The notes under the pieces: model-generated
What the model was told of the DNA's origin: nothing
Database searches by the model: none
Seen by the model: the letters and a program-made list of their open reading frames with translations, nothing else
Source of the DNA: Anastatus disparis
Lineage: Eukaryota > Arthropoda > Insecta > Hymenoptera > Eupelmidae
DNA length: 64,000 nucleotides
Reading direction: 5' to 3'
NCBI GenBank assembly: GCA_017163975.1
Contig: JAFFSR010000244.1
Location: 13,021,501 to 13,085,500 of the forward strand
Program-made: the position numbers and the translations under genes
Shown: one piece after another, positions 62,873 through 64,000 of the stretch
Numbering within the stretch: the stretch's first letter is position 1
Layout of the letters: each line of letters begins with the position of its first letter

Positions 62873-64000
62873 TTGTCTTTAAGTATGTATAGTTTCAATT
62901 CTTTTTGAAGAGGGAGGAACGCGTCATCTTTCGCAAGTACAGAAAAATTTTTTCGATTACTTCAAATTTGTCTTGTGAAAAAATTTTCTATATCTCAGTG
63001 AAATATTAACCGATTTTTATGTTTCTTTTTTTAATCTGGGGAAGCGCGAGATAATATTAACAGTCGTTATACTTGTTTAATGATATAAATAAATTAATTT
63101 GTTATAAACAATAACAAAAAATATATGCATATTTTTTTTTCATTTTTCATATACTTGTCATGGTTATTTTTATAATTTAATAAATAAGTTTCATTTCTTT
63201 TATGAAAAAATTAGATTATTATCTTTTTTACAGGCTAATAATTAATACAAACATTGCACTTATCATAAAAATCCTGACATTAGTAAAAATAATGTGAAGG
63301 CTTTTATGATAAGAGATATGTTATTATTAATAATATTGTTTAAAAAAGAAAATAATTAAATTTTTTAGAGAAAAAGATATTATGTTTCATAAAATTATTA
63401 ATACGAACGTTCCATTAACGTAAAATATGAAATAAATTATTTTTTTCATATATATTGTTTATAATAAATTAATTTGTTTTGCTAAATAAAACAAAAATGA
63501 CGGTACTTAACATTATCTCGCACAACCCCAGATCAAGAAAAGAAACGTTAAATTTGTTGAATATTCAAGGTCAGAAGCTTTTTTTTAATAATGTCAGGAT
63601 TTTTATGATAAGTGCAATGTTTGTATTAATTATTAGCCTGTAAAAAAGATAATAATCTAATTTTTTCATAAAAGAAATGAAACTTATTTATTAAATTATA
63701 AAAATAACCATGACAAGTATATGAAAAATGAAAAAAAAATATGCATATATTTTTTGTTATTGTTTATAACAAATTAATTTATTTATATCATTAAACAAGT
63801 ATAACGACTGTTAATATTATCTCGCGCTTCCCCAGATTAAAAAAAGAAACATAAAAATCGGTTAATATTTCACTGAGATATAGAAAATTTTTTCACAAGA
63901 CAAATTTGAAGTAATCGAAAAAATTTTTTCTGTACTTGCGAAAGATGACGCGTTCCTCCCCTCTTCAAAAAGAATTGAAACTATACATACTTAAAGACAA
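62873..64000. mobile_element. Very long inverted repeat, 410-bp arms, cut by window edge
   Basis: Left arm 62873-63282 and right arm 63589-64000 are almost perfect reverse complements. The left starts TTGTCTTTAAGTATG and the right ends CATACTTAAAGACAA exactly at the window end, so the true arms may be longer. The 306-bp spacer contains a diverged third copy of part of the arm, in right-arm orientation (compare CATTATCTCGCACAACCCCA with TATTATCTCGCGCTTCCCCA). Likely a fold-back DNA element or tail-to-tail insertion pair. No protein frame is seen. Confidence 0.85.

Overview
The window is AT-rich, intron-rich animal DNA, and I read it as an arthropod, most likely insect, nuclear scaffold. The intron structure, the scarcity of coding sequence, the GAGA-type repeats in GC-richer islands, a tRNA-derived SINE family and several small inverted-repeat elements all fit this. 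A hymenopteran is my best guess, mainly from base composition and the look of the one recognisable protein. The sequence alone does not prove it.

One protein-coding gene can be supported, on the + strand. Its largest visible coding exon (14178-16787, ATG at 14327) is followed by two short exons (17496-17629 and 19471-19600). Their splice sites and reading phases agree exactly. The protein is a lysine/glutamate-rich, serine-rich basic nuclear-type protein with two conserved-looking 'ASLNA' motifs. It is probably the insect homologue of the BAH-domain chromatin regulator Winged eye (vertebrate BAHCC1/TNRC18 group). No BAH domain lies in the window. The last exon ends in an open phase-1 donor and I found no partner exon, so the gene either has a very long intron or continues beyond 64 kb. 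A GC/GAGA-rich island at about 1.08-2.45 kb ending in a splice donor is a good candidate for the promoter and noncoding first exon. That would make the first intron about 11.7 kb.

The rest, about 44 kb downstream of 19.6 kb, holds no gene I can support. It contains: (i) evenly scattered GC-richer, CT/GA-tract islands (24.9, 29.5, 40.4-42.1, 42.7, 51.9 and 55.2 kb) that look like promoters, enhancers or noncoding exons; (ii) four copies of one tRNA-derived SINE; (iii) several fold-back/MITE elements (20.2, 22.1, 30.6, 45.5, 47.0, 47.9 kb), including a family with CCCTGGTAGAAA ends, one of which may bound a 3.2-kb composite element at 55.6-58.8 kb; (iv) two near-identical copies of a 0.9-kb repeat with a strong GC-rich hairpin (20.85 and 56.5 kb), differing by exactly one 58-bp tandem unit; (v) a very long inverted repeat with 410-bp arms that runs into the right edge of the window.

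No rRNA, functional tRNA, CRISPR or bacterial-type operon is visible.
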